Below are positions 22,114 through 34,500 of a stretch of DNA of 64,000 nt, piece after piece (the first letter of the stretch is position 1; the number at the start of each line of letters is the position of its first letter). The stretch comes from Allacma fusca (Eukaryota > Arthropoda > Collembola > Symphypleona > Sminthuridae): contig OX359246.1 in assembly GCA_947179485.1 (NCBI GenBank), positions 10,540,001-10,604,000 on the forward strand, given 5' to 3'. The notes below the pieces were generated by a model, which was given only the letters and a program-made list of their open reading frames with translations, searched no databases and was not told the origin of the DNA. Both the position numbers and the translations under genes were made by a program.

Positions 22114-24836
22114 CTATGGATTCAGTAGCAAAAATGTGATTGTTTGGCTAACAATTATGTCAACCATAGTTAGGATCATTTCTCTGTCGATAATATATGC
22201 AAGACCCAGCTTAATGGACATTACGGGCACTGAGTCCAGCGCTCTTCGTAGCCATGGGTCTCTTATCCGGGAACCCTTCAAATATACTTTCAATGCTAAA
22301 CTACGAGCATGAACTTCAGCCAGAAGTGTATAAAATAACACAAGATACCCAAAGGCGAAAGAAGCGAGAAGTCCGAGCGCCAGGGATGGGATACCCTCCA
22401 TTTTGACCGCAGCGTACGTGCAAAATACACAACTTAGCATGCCTAAAAGTTTAGAACCCGGTAGTACGACAGCTGCATAAATCTCGCAGAAATGATCCAG
22501 TATCAAACAAAGCCATCTGAAGGTGGACACTATCGACGTTTGTCTAATTACAACTCCCTGAGATGCTGCTGGACTGTAAAAAAATTATTAAAATTTAATT
22601 TTAAATCGCCTAAAAGTGCTATACAAAAACATGCACACGTAGATCACCGTCATCATTTCATCATTGCCCCTTCAATGACGAAATAGTCACGGTGATTCAT
22701 AATTATTAGATATCATGAACGTTTAAAATCATACAGAATTTTATCTCTAAAATGTATTTGTGGTAATTGTCTATAATATTTAGCAACAAAAATTGTGTTA
22801 AAAAAGTATGGCTAAGGCTGCTAGTGAATATTTATGGGCCAGTAAAGTAAGCATTGCATATACATAGTTTCTGCATTTATTTAAATATATTGTAAATTAA
22901 TACATATAAGTTAAATATAATTATATAAGTACCCATATAGTCTGTGAAGAGGAAAAATGATCAAGGTGCACTTCCGATTAGAATCAAAATCATCTAAAAG
23001 TAAAATTAACTGACAATAAGTGCATACAATTTTAAAAACAAAATGATTTACACACAATTTCTAACAAACGAAATATACGAACTACTTTTTAAAACTGCTT
23101 TTAAGTTGCATTCGAGTTCAAACTCCAACTTGAAGATGTATTCGAGTTGAAGCTGAAATATCAAATTACGCTTAAGCAACAATTGATTTCAAACTCGAAT
23201 TACCAATTACTTCCAAGCTCAACTTGAAATTTCAAAGTCGACATGAGTTTCATACGTGTGCAAATTTGAATTTTAAGCTACAATTGAGTTCAGTCGCTAG
23301 TTTTAAGTTGCACTCGAGTTAAACTGAATTGTTACTCGAGTTTAATTAAATTTGACTTCAAAAACGAATTTTATATTGAGCTGATATTCTCATTTGAATA
23401 TGATGCGACACTTGAATGTAAGTTAAATAAATTTGAAGTTAAACTCGTTTTTTAAGTTGAACTTGAGTTAAACTACAGAATACAGCAAATTTGAAGTTAC
23501 AATTGAAATAACCTTGACTTCAAACTGGAATTTGTAGTTGATTTGAAGTTTGAGGTTACTGCCAAATTGTGACCTCAAATAGAAAACTTAAACCGGGCTG
23601 TTAAATGTACATCCGAGTTTAAGCTGTATTACCATACGTAAGTAAATTATTTTGGTATAACTGGGTGTGAAATATTTTGCTTGAAAAAGCTCTTTGTAGT
23701 GTATCATGTGGATCATTTTGCTTCTGAGATGCAAGAGATGCAGATGATTTTCTATACTAATTAATAATGAACCTAGATCATTTTACCTTTTCGGCCACTT
23801 TGCACAATCTATAATATCCAAAGACTTACGTTTTAATCTGATCAAGTACCGCCAAGCATGTAATATAAAATATAATTGTCTGTGTTGTGACAGAGCCGGA
23901 TGCGTAGAAAACGTAAATGATATGAGCCATGAATAGTCCATTGAAAATTAATACAATAATGTAAAACTGGCTTTGAGAGTCATCGTCCAAAAATATTGAT
24001 GAGAATTGCTCCTGCGATCTGGGCCTTGCTGATGCCAGAACCGTCATTACAACCCACACACCCCGAAAGCTGTGATTTACCAGTTGCATCATTACTTCAA
24101 TGAAAGTAATAATTTTTGGAGACCTAGCATTCCCATCGCCACATCTCCCTTCAATACAAGACATTTATGTAACCAAGCATTAACAAACTTCGGTGAACTC
24201 TCGAAATAACAGTGCTCGTAAAAGAAGCTGGAATGGACACTCATATGGAGATTAAACTAACTTGAGGTAACAAATGTCGAGCCCAACTATTTTTATAATT
24301 ATTAGGAAAACTATACTGGCGAGTAGAATGTACTTACGTTCAAAGTTTGCGATCGTTTCCATGTACTGGTTGATGAGTGCTACTATCTCAGTTCTCTTGT
24401 AAATTACTCCAGAATGAAACAAACAACCGAGTGAATAACACGCTGCCGTGAACCTCATGTAAAAGTGTTGGTATTTGGTTACAGGGATAATTTCCAGCTC
24501 AATCTGAATGCATCGAATGTAGACAAAAATTACATGAGACAATGCAAGGACCATATTCAACCGCCAGAGGACCTGTTGACGACTGGATCCCATTTCTGGT
24601 CTTTGAAGGTTTTTGTTCCATTTGAATGGTTGTGCACCTGTTGTCACTCCAATTGTTAGTGCTTTGCTGAGATACAATTTTATTTTACTTGTAATTATAA
24701 CGTTTGCGTCGTCCATTATATTATTGGTTTTATTTGATTCCACGAGTGATCGTCCGTTTATCACGCGGCTCTTTCTGGCTGTAAATATAATATTTATCAT
24801 GACAGAATATTCATACTTAATTTCTAAACCTTGCAC
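22114..24836 (-). CDS. Gustatory receptor-like seven-TM chemoreceptor, three exons
   Basis: Frame-consistent model on the minus strand: exon 1 24836-24262, exon 2 about 24123-23830, exon 3 22573-22114. The total is 1,329 nt, 442 aa, with intron phases 2 and 2. Exon 1 holds a short cytoplasmic start and the LYLSKALTIGVTTGAQPFKW segment, like the N-termini of arthropod GRs, then about three hydrophobic helices. Exon 2 has two more (IITFIEVMMQLV onward, and FYIIVLIFNGLFMAHIIYVF). Exon 3 runs from a loop with PAASQGVV through FGYLVLFYTLLAEV to a C-terminal helix ending FLLLNP. Length and topology fit insect-type GR ligand-gated cation channels (N-terminus inside). The ligand is unknown. The exon 2 acceptor (GGGAATGCTAG) lacks a pyrimidine tract and is the weak point. 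An upstream ATTCCAG acceptor would run into a stop. Intron 2 (1.26 kb) holds a CGAGTT/AAGTTG repeat. Confidence 0.7.
23090..23630. repeat. CGAGTT/AAGTTG motif-rich repeat inside Gr intron 2
   Basis: About 540 bp with dozens of loosely iterated GAGTT, AAGTTG, AACTCGA and TTGAAGTT motifs in both orientations. It is similar in style to the CAAGTT element at 7495-8712 but more diverged. No clear ends were seen. Confidence 0.5.
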
Positions 24837-24861
24837 CAGACTCCAAGTACCTTTGCCCTAA

Positions 24862-26660
24862 TGTGATGAATCACAATTGTGATAAATCATTTCCCGGCCC
24901 AAACTATTTTCTCAATTTTAAAAGTAATTTTTCGTACCTCTCATTTTGGACTCAAAATGTTTCGATCTAATAAATTATACAAATCCAATACAAACTGTAG
25001 AGATGAAATGATTCTGGATGCCATTCAATTGATTTTTGTATATAAGTATGCATTTTGTTTTAGATTCAGATGTTCTTATTTTGATCAATGTGCTTCCAAA
25101 AATTTAGGGGTTTACATTCTCCATTTCCAATAAATCCATTGCATCCAATTCCATAAAATATAATGTTATGAGTGATTTCAGTCGAATCCTATTACGACAA
25201 AGACTTTCTTACCTAATTATTAACTGTAGCTTCGTTGACCCAGTTCCTACTCCGACAAATGTTATAGCCCCATTTACCTGTCATCTTTATACGATTTGGT
25301 AATCCAAACAAGCGTGGGTTTCCAATATTCTACAGTTTACACGATTTAGATGAAACATGTGTGTAAATGATTTGCTTGGGTAAAATAAATCTATTGTTTT
25401 AGATTCAGATGTTCTTGTTTTGATCAACGGTCTTAACTAGATTTCAGTTGCTGAACTGATTTAAATATTTGCATGTTTATGTGGGCAAAATGAAAAATTG
25501 CAATAGTACTTTCAAATAATTTAGGGTTTTAATTTTCCCATTTCCAATATTCCAATTAAAGTCCTTGTATATCCCATTCCTCCACATTTTATAAAATGCG
25601 AAAGTAAACGTGAGCCGCAATATATATATCAAAAACTTTCTTACAAAGTTATTGATTCTCATTTTGTTGACTCAACTTGCACTTCGACACATGCAATTTG
25701 CCTGTCATCCTGTCACCTTTATGTCATTTTTTAATCCAAACGAGCGTGGGCTTTCCAATGTACCTAAGCATTAATTATTTTATGGGTGCTACCCGATTTT
25801 TGGAAGCGATGAGCTGAACTGCTACAGTTTGCTGGTTCACGGTTCTCAGATTAATTAATTATTGCAGTTTTGTTGACAAAATTCCTACTCCAACAAAAGT
25901 AATAACATTGTTTTCCAGTCATATTGTCATCTTATGCCATTTTGTAGTCCAAACAAGCTGCCATCTTCTAGTATATAATTACAATATGTGTATAGGTAAT
26001 GACGTGTTAAATTATATCAATTAAAAATGCGGTTATAATTATGTTGAATAAACAAAATTGCCCTTCAAAAAAATTATAACCACTAATAAAGTAATTGTAA
26101 TAAGCAAGGCTAAATGACAACTTCGATTTTCTTCTTCTGAGGTTGTATGACAGCCCAATTATACTGACAAAATCCCCAAATGGTTCGAATTGGAGGCATT
26201 GCCAATCATAGGAAGGCCCCTTATTATGCTTTGAAAGATTGAAATTCTCAAGCTGCCAGAACCCGTCAAATAATACCAGAAAAACGTGACTCAATTTCAC
26301 CTGTGACACCTTCATACGTTTTAAGATATGAGGTCAGGTTAACTCAGGTTTTTAAGGTCATAAAGACTATTGTCCATAATCATTTTGTAGAAGAGGACCT
26401 ACGAACAGTGCTGGTATCCTCGACTCTTCGTTTCCATAGACTCATTAAATCTCATTTTCCATAATTATCTGAATAGCCGTGCAAAAACATTCATATGCAG
26501 TACATTAGTATTGTTGGTAGCATGCGTCTCTTGACTATTCAATCGTTTAAACTACTCGGGTGACACTTAAACTCATCCCGACTTGTGCATTGATTGTAAT
26601 CTCCATGGACCAGGTACCTCACTCCAGAATATTACACGGTTTATAATAATCCCGGAAAAT
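24862..26660. other. Intergenic; about 350-bp degenerate tandem triplication at 25055-25965
   Basis: Three diverged copies begin near 25055, 25400 and 25845. They share TTAGATTCAGATGTTCTT (first two), a GTTGACYCARYTYCTACTCC-like segment, and a closing NATTTTGTARTCCAAACAAGC-like segment. No coding frame is conserved among them. The rest of the stretch shows nothing recognisable. Confidence 0.6.
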
Positions 26661-26670
26661 ATGTATGGGG

Positions 26671-27061
26671 CAGGGGTCGGATTTTTGTAAATCTCCCTGG
26701 AAGATTATTTCTGAATTTCCCTGCTGAGTAATATCTCCCTGGTGGTAAGCCCTCAAAAAATTCAAAAATCCCTGCTGAAAAAAAGGTCAACGATTTTCAA
26801 AATCCCTGTTTCCAAAAAAAATCTCTTACAAGACGTGAAATCCCTGCAAAATTTGGCCAATCAAGCCAAAAATCCCTGTTTGCTTAACAAATTTCCCTAA
26901 AACCCGTCAACAAATTTGAAAATCCCTGCCAAAAAAAAGGTCAACGATTTTAAAAATCCCTGTTTGTAAAAATAAATCCCTGCGCTTGGAGATTTTCCCT
27001 GCCAGAAATATTTTTTCCCTGGGAAGATTCTTCCCGTCTTCCTACAAAAATCCGACCCCTG
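26671..27061. mobile_element. hAT-like MITE with AAATCCCTG motif, TSD GTATGGGG
   Basis: 391 bp with near-perfect inverted ends CAGGGGTCGGATTTTTGTA...TACAAAAATCCGACCCCTG and a perfect 8-bp target duplication GTATGGGG (26663-26670 and 27062-27069). The body is a run of AAATCCCTG or AAATTTCCCTG units separated by short AT-rich spacers, mostly in one orientation. No coding capacity. Confidence 0.93.
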
Positions 27062-27069
27062 GTATGGGG

Positions 27070-28080
27070 AAATGCAATGTCAGCAACATTAATTTATACT
27101 CGCCTTAAAAATATTTACTATGATTGTATGGGCTCCACCCGAAAAGATTCATAAATATATATCATTGTACATGCCTTTGAAAGATTTCAAGACGGTTTAG
27201 CATACGGGTACGTTTTGAATGGTTAGCCCGTCAAATGCTGAATATTGTGAAAGACACGCGGGTCCGAAAGCTGTAAATATAATTTGTAAAATCAATTTTA
27301 GCTCGGGAATAAATTTAAGATGCCACACGGATTCCTGAATTGAAATTGGGATGGATTACAGTTACAGATGACCAGACGGGAGACTTCCCACTCTTTTTCA
27401 TGCAGGAAATTATTTGAAACATCTGTGAGTTAGATACGCAAGCCTTTCATGTGATCGACGCAAATTTCCGCTCATCTTAGACTCCTTGGTTTTTCTACGT
27501 TTTCAGAAAAAAAAAACCACGTCGTTTTGCATCTGCCCGCGCGAAAATCGTAGTACCTAAATAGTTTCGAATACATATGACTTTCTGCAAACGTGGGCGT
27601 AGACAAGAAAAGTCAGCTATCTGCGTCACGTATCTAATGATCCAGGGCCTGCAGGAAACTGCAGTGCAATATATTTGCTTGTATCCAAAAATTGGTACCG
27701 AAGCTAAAAAAGCAAATTATCGTCATAGAAATCAACCAATTACTAACGTCGGAAATGATCTGAGTAAATGGGCACACTATCATCAATTTAAGCAAACCAC
27801 GCTAACATATATGCTACACAAAAATAACACATAAAATATTTCAGAACTTTGAGTTTATATAGTAAAATTTTATTGACCCAAGTAAACTACTGTAAATTGT
27901 AGGAGTTCAAAATGTTTTCCTGCAAAACGTACTTTTTGCTGATGATGAGTTTTGAAATTTATGAACTATGGAATTCTTGCCAGTTTTAAATATTTTTGTG
28001 TTACAACTTTACAATAGTGTTTGCTCGCGAATTCACATAATTATACATCATCATGCATGGAAACGAGATATTACAACAAC
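27070..28080. other. Intergenic, nothing recognised
   Basis: An 85-codon open frame at 27577-27834 has no recognisable domain, signal or splice context. No other feature was seen. Confidence 0.4.
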
Positions 28081-28089
28081 ATTAAATAA

Positions 28090-28264
28090 AAAATAATAAT
28101 AGTTTGTGTCGCCTAATAGCGTCCCCATTCCGTCTTGAAATGAATGTAATCTGACGTAGTCTCTCCAAATTCGATTCTACCTGACCCATAGCTCTCAGTT
28201 TATTTGCTACCTTTAGGATAACAACATTTCCTGCAACTTTGAATTCATTTCCTAACACGAGCAT
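28090..28264 (-). pseudogene. IR fragment (S2 ligand-binding region)
   Basis: About 58 codons on the minus strand resemble the intact IR at residues 463-518: MLVLGNEFKVAGNVV versus MLVLDNEFKDIGNVV, then ANKLRAMGQVESNLE versus ALKLKSTCQAESSLE, then ITFISRRNGDAIRR versus AAFISSRKGAAIRA. A short deletion lies before ITFIS. Neighbouring DNA to 28.7 kb does not continue the alignment clearly. Lying 1.1 kb downstream of the intact IR in the same orientation, it is the remnant of a tandem duplicate. Confidence 0.8.
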
Positions 28265-29380
28265 CCCATAATTGATTATAAGTTTTTTTTACTTGAAAAA
28301 AAATTACAGCATCACTTTCCAACGGTCCCTCAAATGCTTCTGATTATTTCCAATAACAAGCTAATTCGAGTTCCCCGACATGTTTCAAAAGTGATGTTGA
28401 ACAAAAATTGTCGAGTAAATCAAAATTTTGTTCCTAAAATTTTACAAACAAATATTACAATTTTTTGTTCGGGTACTTTAATACAGTAATCATTGAGAGG
28501 TCACAACATTGAAATTGTTTGACCTTCTCATTGGACACTGAATCATATACAGTAGTAGAGGGATTGACTAGGTGACACATTATTTGCAAATCAAAACAAG
28601 GCAAATGTAACCTACAATTAACTTCGACATCTTCACAGAACATCACCAACCACAGACTCAAAGGTCTTACTAAAAATTTCTAGAGATTAGAAACATGGAA
28701 TTCCTCACACTATATACATATGTACATATTGTAATTGCCTAATGGAACTCTTGTACCCATTAGATTGTAATGCATGGATATCGTCGATGTGGAAGCAAAA
28801 TGCATTTTCCAATAAAAGCAAAATGGTTTGCAAGGATTTTCATCAAAAAAAGTCAAAAAAGTTATTCTTGACATATCTTGAGTCATAGCAAAAGGCAGTT
28901 CTAATGTCTGAGTATCCAGAGAACTAGTTGTTTTCATTTTTCAACCGATAGCTTTTGAACTGGAAAATTTAAATGACCCATGTCAAAAAAAATTTTGTAT
29001 TTGAAAGAATTCTTTCAGGTCCAATATTATTATAAACTTTCATAATTAAATATAATTATTAATATATACGAGATATGTAAAACCTGCCATTAGCTCCACA
29101 ATAATACCCACTTCCAATTTGGCATACATTAGGGCCTAGAGGAATTGAATTTTTGACATTTTGGATTTAACTTTGTACCCTTCTAGGGTCTTTGTAGGAG
29201 CACGTTGTACCCCCTGAATTTAGGAAAACTCGTCATCGGAATCAATGAACAATGCTCTACATCAGCAAATGAATCCGTCAAATAGAGCAATTTAACACGT
29301 GTCTATAAAAACTTGATTGTGATGCATTGTCCGAGAAATGGTAACATCTTCAAAATAGCTCAGAATTACTGCGCCACATT
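28265..29380. other. 3' flank of the IR, with two blocks duplicated elsewhere
   Basis: Bases 28688-28805 recur at 14232-14345 and bases 28911-29150 recur at 8772-9005. No gene was seen; a 68-codon minus frame at 28455-28661 is unrecognised. Confidence 0.55.
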
Positions 29381-31588
29381 TCACTGATCGAAAAACTCGA
29401 AGCTGTCATGGCGTTCAAGACAGTTGCAATTTTTACTCGCACTGTCGAAACCATTCTCATTGCTAGCAACACAAAGGTTGCTGGACCTCAACGCCCCAAA
29501 ATGTGGATCAAAAATGTAAAGCTCCGAGCTGTCCAGCACCGTAACCCTACTACTGCGTAACCACCTCCAAACCAGTTTGAATAAAGGAGACAGACTCTCT
29601 AAAGAAAAGGAAAACATGGAAATCAATAAGCCAATCCCGAGGAGGATGACTACAACCATCACATGTTGGAATTCCAAAATCCGATTCGCACTCCATTTCC
29701 GTCTTCCAGAGCATGCGCACGCCTTCTCATCCGGACATTCCTTTTCTGCAGGACATTCGGGCGCCCCAGGTGCATATGTTTCACTCGCATTAAGATTGTA
29801 CAGCGTCATATTGCGAAGACCTGCCAAAATGCTCTTCGTTTCGCTCAGCACTTGTTTATTCTCTCTAATTTTGAAGAGCCAGGTGTAAATTCCGGACTCA
29901 TATAATATTTGAAAAGTTTCTCGGATTTCTTTCAAATAAGGCACGCGCTTGATCATGACTGACAACGTCTTTTGAATGAACTGCCTCGAGGTTTTGATAA
30001 CCTGCCCTCCGTAACATACCGATGTGGCTGCCCGAATCGCGGCCCCCTTCCGGCTTGAAATGAACGCTGCCTGATTTTTCTGTAAGATCCGATGTATCAT
30101 CTCCAAACTGGATTCTGCCTGACAGGTCGATTTCAATTTAAGAGCAACCTCACGGTAAACTACATTCCCAATATCTTTGAATTCATTGTCTAAGACCAGC
30201 ATCGCAGAATTGATAAGGGTGTTTTTCTGGGACTTGACAAAAATCGTAGCATTGCTTTCCAGCAGTTCCTGAAATGTTTCTGGTAATGTGACTGAAGATG
30301 TTTCCAGGATCGAACTTATTAGGGTCCCTCGGTACGTCTCGGAAATGATGATACAAAAGAATAGCCAAGGCATGAAGGCAACTCTGATCACAATACTTTC
30401 ATAAGGGAAAGTCTCTATGGATTGATCCAGCAGAGGGCGAACTGTGGTTCCTATGGCGACGGTCGCAACATCTGTAGACATTCCTGATTTCAGCTCCGAA
30501 ACGATTATCATGGCAGAGACGATCACACCCGTTACAATAGCGGATAAAATAACTGGGAAATTGAGCGGGCCTAAAATGGCCGTCCAAGATAGTTTTGGCG
30601 CTCCTTTTCGAATCAGGAAAATAAGTTTGAAAGAGTTTCCCAATTGAAAGAACTCACTTCCACTGAGCATGGCAGTCGTAATTTGTGGAACCCCAAATGT
30701 GATAGGAACTAAGTGTCCCTGAACTATTTTCTTCAACGCAATTTTAGGCCAGTAAGATTGGACGGTGAAATTTAAATGTTCCCCCAGATACTTTAACATG
30801 TAAGTTTCCGGCGCATGTGTCAACTGTACAATGGACTTTTCCGATTTTCTGCCAGTGCTGGCGGGACTATTCAAACGGTTCACCACTCTCCATTCCAAGG
30901 TCTCAGCTCTCTGCTCACCGTTTATGGCCAATAGGGGGGCTCCGTTGTAGTTTCCCACACTGTCCGCTGGAATATTTGTTTCTTCAAATGTGACCTTAAC
31001 CCAAGGATCTTGGTTTTTGCAGGGGCAATAAAAGCAGAAGTGAGAAACGCTCTGTTTATTATTTTGGATCTCAAGACCATAGCGGAATTTCGGCCCTGCG
31101 GCGCATTTTAAAGAGGAAGCTACTGGTTTTAATTTGCAGCGCAGAGGGATAAAAACGTAATGGTCTATGGAACGATCAGAATTAAGGGGTTCTGCATCTT
31201 TATTGTAGACACTCTTAAAAAATCTTTCTGGCCAAAGCTCTGTCTCATAGATAAAAATAGTCGTTGAGGGACTGCCGAAGGTGAGGCGGTAAACGTTTAA
31301 AATTTTACGAGACCAAATGGCCCTTGACGTGGCCAATATGACCGCCGTATTTTCTAAGAGGAGTATTACAGCACTTAAGGCATCCACCTGGTAGTGGGAT
31401 TTTGAAGATTCATAAATTAAGTTAATAGAACTGGGATGGATATATTTAGGGAAGCTACTTAAAACAAGATGGAGGTTTTCGGTGATGTTCGCAAAATTGA
31501 ATTCTGAGGAGACGGGCTCCGTTGATGCTTGCATGAGCGTTAGGAGAAATAGAGGCGGAATTAGCGTTAATTGTGGGCTAAATTTCAT
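29381..31588 (-). CDS. Divergent ionotropic receptor (IR), single exon
   Basis: 735 aa uninterrupted on the minus strand. Residues 1-23 form a signal peptide (MKFSPQLTLIPPLFLLTLMQ). An amino-terminal domain of about 200 residues with a cysteine cluster (FCFYCPCK near 185) follows. Then comes the S1 lobe, ending in EFFQLGNSFKLIFLIRKGAP. M1 is at about 341-364 (FPVILSAIVTGVIVSAMIIV). The pore region is at about 372-392. M3 is at about 402-428 (MPWLFFCIIISETYRGTLIS, matching the YR-x-L motif of ionotropic glutamate receptor relatives). S2 covers about 430-600 and M4 643-665 (VMVVVILLGIGLLISMFSFS). The architecture is that of a variant IR, presumably a chemosensory cation channel of the plasma membrane. 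The ligand cannot be inferred. The absence of introns is common in lineage-expanded IRs. The segment before M4 has a short ECPAEKECPDEKACAC cysteine-proline repeat. Two decayed relatives lie nearby. Confidence 0.88.
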   Translation of the reverse strand: MKFSPQLTLIPPLFLLTLMQASTEPVSSEFNFANITENLHLVLSSFPKYIHPSSINLIYESSKSHYQVDALSAVILLLENTAVILATSRAIWSRKILNVYRLTFGSPSTTIFIYETELWPERFFKSVYNKDAEPLNSDRSIDHYVFIPLRCKLKPVASSLKCAAGPKFRYGLEIQNNKQSVSHFCFYCPCKNQDPWVKVTFEETNIPADSVGNYNGAPLLAINGEQRAETLEWRVVNRLNSPASTGRKSEKSIVQLTHAPETYMLKYLGEHLNFTVQSYWPKIALKKIVQGHLVPITFGVPQITTAMLSGSEFFQLGNSFKLIFLIRKGAPKLSWTAILGPLNFPVILSAIVTGVIVSAMIIVSELKSGMSTDVATVAIGTTVRPLLDQSIETFPYESIVIRVAFMPWLFFCIIISETYRGTLISSILETSSVTLPETFQELLESNATIFVKSQKNTLINSAMLVLDNEFKDIGNVVYREVALKLKSTCQAESSLEMIHRILQKNQAAFISSRKGAAIRAATSVCYGGQVIKTSRQFIQKTLSVMIKRVPYLKEIRETFQILYESGIYTWLFKIRENKQVLSETKSILAGLRNMTLYNLNASETYAPGAPECPAEKECPDEKACACSGRRKWSANRILEFQHVMVVVILLGIGLLISMFSFSLESLSPLFKLVWRWLRSSRVTVLDSSELYIFDPHFGALRSSNLCVASNENGFDSASKNCNCLERHDSFEFFDQ

Positions 31589-34500
31589 TTTTAAGATATT
31601 CGAATAATATCTGACTGATCCTTGTCAGTCTTTATTGACTCCTTGCCACTGTTTTAACAAAGCTGTTCCTTTGCAATTTGCAAACTTAGCAAATTTGTTG
31701 AGAGGGATACTTATTTTTGTCATTCCTCCAATTAATAAGGGAGTTGTTGGGCCTTATTAAGTATATGCACTTGGACTGTGATTAAATAAGCTCTCCTTTA
31801 CATGGAAACATTTTTTGAGGGCAATTTATTACGGTCTAACGTAACTGGAGTAGATACTGTCATGTGATAGGATCAGGTTTATAAACGAATTTCTTGTGTG
31901 CGTTTCTATTTTTTTTTTTTTTACAACTGGAAAGATATTGTAAATACTTTTATCTTGCACGTGTTGTGCTATGAAGTTTACAAGTAAGATTTGAATAGTA
32001 CTGTAATTTTCCCCTCGTTTTGAAAACACAGGAGTTATTTAAAAATTTATGAAATTTACTAAGAATAGCTGTCGGAGTTATGTAATTTGGTTCAAGCATG
32101 GAAATGAGCCTCAACTTTCCAACTAATTGAGGAAAATTACCGAATTGAGAGGAAAGTTTTGCACGTAGAGGCATCAGATATGGGATTCGTGTAGGAACGT
32201 TTTGTGCCCGCATGACGCCACAATGCAATTTATGTATACTTGTGAATAACTACTAACAAATGCCCAAGTTAATAATAAATGTTTTGCGTGTGCTCTGTAA
32301 TAGTTGTCGGAATACAAAAGACTATAAATTCTGAGGCGTAGATTAGATCCCATGACCATGATACCTAATAATTGTAAACCACCATGTGAATTCAATCTGT
32401 GTCTGGATTGGGAATAATTACAAGCATTGTTTTGAGGCTTGCAATTTGTATACAGCTGCAAACATTAAAAATAAAATAAACGTGACATTGTTCGATATTT
32501 TGTTTCAGGTGTTTATAATTTGATCAGAAATGTCCCTTCAGTAAAATTGCTTTAACGATTTCTGTTATTGCTCACGTCTTTGGTGTTCTTGGCATTGTGG
32601 GATATTAGCAATAAGCCAATATGTACATCAGTTAATTTTAATTGGGGAAGGCAAAGATAGATGGTGAGGTTTGGTAAGGTAATAATATAAAATTGGGTTG
32701 GTCAGAAAAGAATTAGTTAAGAAAAGAGTTAACAAGTGGAAAACCCGACAATGGTAACTCTATGAAAATAAAATATACTTGATATATAGTAGGTTATCAG
32801 CTATAAGATTTCCTTCAGAACATAATAATTTCTGCTGTAATGATTATATATCTAACATCAGATGCAGGATTTCTAGAGAGAATTTCTATTTTTCAACTTA
32901 AGTGACTTTATACTACGCCATACATAGTTTGCTGAAACTAATGAATAAGCCCATAAAAACTCCGAAGGGTTTTTTAAAAATCCTAATCCGCTCCCTGCAT
33001 TGTGGGCATGGGAGACGAAACTACCATGGTTGAAAAATTTATTGTTGGGAGAAGGAGGAAAATGACTAGGGGATCTTTTGAGTTTACAATTATGCAATAA
33101 ATTTGTGTAGTCATGAAAAAAAATTACATGTTGTTTCAACAAATTTTCCTTATCTTCAGGATTTTCCATAATATATGCTGGCGAAATAGTTTCCCTAGCT
33201 TGGCTTTGATGCTATTTTCATGTCGTAAAAATTATTTTATGGTATGAAATAACAATATTGAAATACTGTATTTGAATAATAATGAATTTGCGAATTGGTT
33301 AATTTAAGAGTCAAATGTTACGCCTATAAGGACGAAGGTTGACAAAATATTTTTCGCAAAATTGTTTCACTTAATAATATTTTGAAGGGTTCATTTAAAG
33401 TTGCGTCAGAGACGCATATGCTACACATTATCCCCGAAGGGATTTAGGACATAAAACCATCCCCCGTACCACATGATAGATTGTGTTAAAATTAAGAAAA
33501 ATATTGTCATATATGTGCTTTCGTTTTATTGTGTTCTTATCGATCGCAAGGCATATCTATGTCGTTAATAGCTCATTGAAAGGATATTTAATGACTCTAC
33601 AAGTTCAAATTTATAGCCGAAATTTTGAAATTATATCCACGGCGGGATATTTAAATGAACCTAATTTTCTACCAAATTTTTTCAAAATCTGAACGTTGGC
33701 TCAATATTAGAAAACAAGCCCCTACAAGGGTTTGTTTTTATGATCATTTGTAATGTTACATTTTATTAAGATGCTTTAGGAAAACTACCAGGAATAATCA
33801 GATAATCCAATCAAATAGGTACTGTAAAGCTTTCCATGCTACAATATTTATATATGTAAAGCTTCAAATCAATTTTCGATGTTCCTATTGGGTAAGAATT
33901 CCCACGAGGGAATAAATCTTTTAACCCCAGTAAAAGCTGCTTAACTTTAGTGTGGAACACTGCGAAATTGTTCCACAAGTACACCTAAGGATATGTGAGT
34001 ATACGTCTCTCTCTATATATATTTACAACAGCTTAACAATATATAACTACTGAATTAAATAATACAACGTCCTTATCTTGTTAAATAGACGTAATTTCTT
34101 CAGAGGCTAACCTAGCAGAAGAATGACGAGAATATGTTTGCCATTTACTCCGAATAACAAGTGTTGTTCCAGATTGACTGAAGCGATGGGAAAAGATTTG
34201 GCACAAACAAGTTCAATAATTATAGCTAGAAGATTTACAGAGAATGTAGTCCTCGATAGCACTCCAAGTTTTTTTGTTTGTTTACAGCAGAGACTAAGTA
34301 AATCTAAGCCTTGCAATGTCTCAATTTTTTCACATGGGAATCCTCTCACATGGATTTTATTTGAGCTATGCAGAAATGTAACCGTATCAGATGCGCTGTC
34401 ATGATTTATACATACGATATATCATAACATTAGAAGAGTAATTATATAGAGCCAAAAAAGTCTAGATTCATTTTCCAGAAATTCACAGACGAAACAAACT

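Noticed and set aside
24465-24861. Plus-strand frames over the Gr first exon
   Set aside because: They are antisense to the transmembrane-coding exon; no independent evidence.
29577-30647. Several plus-strand frames of 60-100 codons
   Set aside because: They lie antisense within the IR coding exon and are frame shadows of it.
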